A DNA stretch of 14,765 nt, taken from contig JAJEBJ010000043.1 in assembly GCA_022822575.1 (NCBI GenBank), forward strand, positions 1-14,765. The letters are read 5' to 3'. Positions 14,079 to 14,765 of the stretch are shown here, piece by piece. The first letter of the stretch is position 1; the number at the start of each line of letters is the position of its first letter. This stretch comes from Alphaproteobacteria bacterium. Its GTDB lineage: Bacteria > Pseudomonadota > Alphaproteobacteria > SP197. Under the pieces are notes generated by a model. That model saw nothing but the letters and a program-made list of their open reading frames with translations. It was not told the DNA's origin and did no database searches. Both the position numbers and the translations under genes were made by a program.

Positions 14079-14720
14079 ATGGTGAAGCTCGATATTCTCC
14101 AGAAGGTCTACGAGTGCAGGGACCTCGACGAACTGCGCGGAATCTATGATTCCTGGGCCGAGACTTACGATTCGACGATCTCCGGGACAATGAGTTACCG
14201 CGGTCACGAGTACATTGTCGATGCCGTGCGTCCCCATCTTGGCGACGATGCGAAAATCCTTGATGCCGGAGCCGGCAGCGGCATGGTCGGGCTGGCGGCA
14301 TCGCTGGCGGGATTCACCCACGTGGACGCCATGGATTTCTCGGCGGGCATGCTGGAGGTTGCGAGGGACCGTGGCGTCTACCGCGAGATCCGCCCCGGCG
14401 TTCTCGGCGAAGCGCTGGACTATCCAGACAACACCTACGATGCCGTTCTCAGTTCGGGTGTCTTCACGCCCGGCCATGCGCCACCAAGTTCGTTCGACGA
14501 GATCATCCGCATCGTGAAGCCCGGCGGGCTGGTCTGTTTCACGCTGCGCCACGACCAGACGCCACCGGGATTCATCGAGAAGTTCGATGAACTCGCAAAG
14601 GACGGATTGTGGCAGCAGGTGCGAGTGAGCGAGCCATTCCAGTCCATGCCGGGGGGCGAACCGGAGATCCGGCACAGGACCTGGCTCTTCCGGGTAACGC
14701 CGGGGCGCCCATCGGCGTGA
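14079..14720 (+). CDS. class I SAM-dependent methyltransferase (METTL27/WBSCR27-like)
   Basis: A 213-residue Rossmann-fold methyltransferase. IYDSWAETYDS (22-32), the SAM-binding loop LDAGAGSGMVG (61-71), VDAMDFSAGMLEVARDRGVY (82-101), DYPDNTYDAVLSSGVF (114-129) and IVKPGGLVCFTLR (145-157) match the METTL27-like group, whose substrates are mostly unknown. ATG 14079 is preceded by GAGAGG with eight bases of spacing; upstream in-frame codons overlap the DmdA-like gene in antisense and are not used. It diverges from the DmdA-like gene, hinting at opposite methyl-group chemistry on a shared regulatory region, but no functional link is proven. Confidence 0.85.
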   Translation: MVKLDILQKVYECRDLDELRGIYDSWAETYDSTISGTMSYRGHEYIVDAVRPHLGDDAKILDAGAGSGMVGLAASLAGFTHVDAMDFSAGMLEVARDRGVYREIRPGVLGEALDYPDNTYDAVLSSGVFTPGHAPPSSFDEIIRIVKPGGLVCFTLRHDQTPPGFIEKFDELAKDGLWQQVRVSEPFQSMPGGEPEIRHRTWLFRVTPGRPSA

Positions 14721-14748
14721 CGAACCCGGAGCCCGGACGCCCGGTTCG
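14721..14748 (+). terminator. possible hairpin after the methyltransferase gene
   Basis: CGAACC right after the stop (14721-14726) pairs with GGTTCG (14743-14748), with two further GC pairs beyond a C-C mismatch. There is no T-run within the 17 remaining bases of the window. Confidence 0.3.
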
Positions 14749-14765
14749 CATCTGGGATCGCCCGA

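Noticed and set aside
1..14765. Mobile element, CRISPR, tRNA/rRNA or genomic island borders
   Set aside because: No transposase or integrase motif, no spaced direct repeats, no tRNA-like fold and no clear composition break were seen.

Overview
The window is GC-rich (about two thirds G+C), densely coded and free of rRNA, tRNA, insertion sequences and CRISPR repeats. Gene content and protein style (TMA dehydrogenase-like flavoprotein, Glu-type Rieske oxygenase, DmdA-like demethylase, PotD-like binding protein, Bcr/CflA transporter) suggest a chromosomal piece of an alphaproteobacterium, possibly marine or Rhodospirillales-like. The taxon is an inference from gene content only.

Left part (1-7147). 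The window opens inside the 3' end of a homocysteine S-methyltransferase gene. A DUF6058-like gene (449-1213, minus) diverges from an ArsR-type regulator (1261-1956, plus) across a short AT-rich gap. After the regulator comes a tight plus-strand run of five genes: Bcr/CflA-type MFS transporter, zinc-free quinone oxidoreductase (TTG start), SDR dehydrogenase, inosine-uridine type nucleoside hydrolase and M20 metallopeptidase. Spacings of 26, 18, 3 and -4 bases point to one operon for moving and breaking down (or modifying) an unidentified metabolite. No known pathway with this gene set is recognised.

Right part (7350-14720). A minus-strand operon runs from a Tat-type substrate-binding protein (11681) through a 679-residue TMA/dimethylamine dehydrogenase-like flavoprotein to a Rieske oxygenase ending at 7350. 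A LuxR-type regulator (11816-12814) is transcribed divergently. Between the two lies a 16-bp dyad that overlaps the regulator's predicted -35 box. Further right are a DmdA-like (GcvT-fold) tetrahydrofolate demethylase on the minus strand and a divergent METTL27-like SAM methyltransferase.

The best hypothesis for the right part is demethylation of a methylated onium osmolyte. The Rieske enzyme would take a quaternary amine to a tertiary amine, the flavoprotein would take it to a secondary amine, and the GcvT-fold enzyme would pass a methyl group to tetrahydrofolate. This is the logic of the glycine betaine (GbcAB/DgcA) and stachydrine (Stc) pathways. The substrate is probably not trimethylamine, because most aromatic residues of the TMADH binding bowl are replaced. 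The Rieske reductase, the ABC permease and ATPase, and any ETF partner are not in the window.
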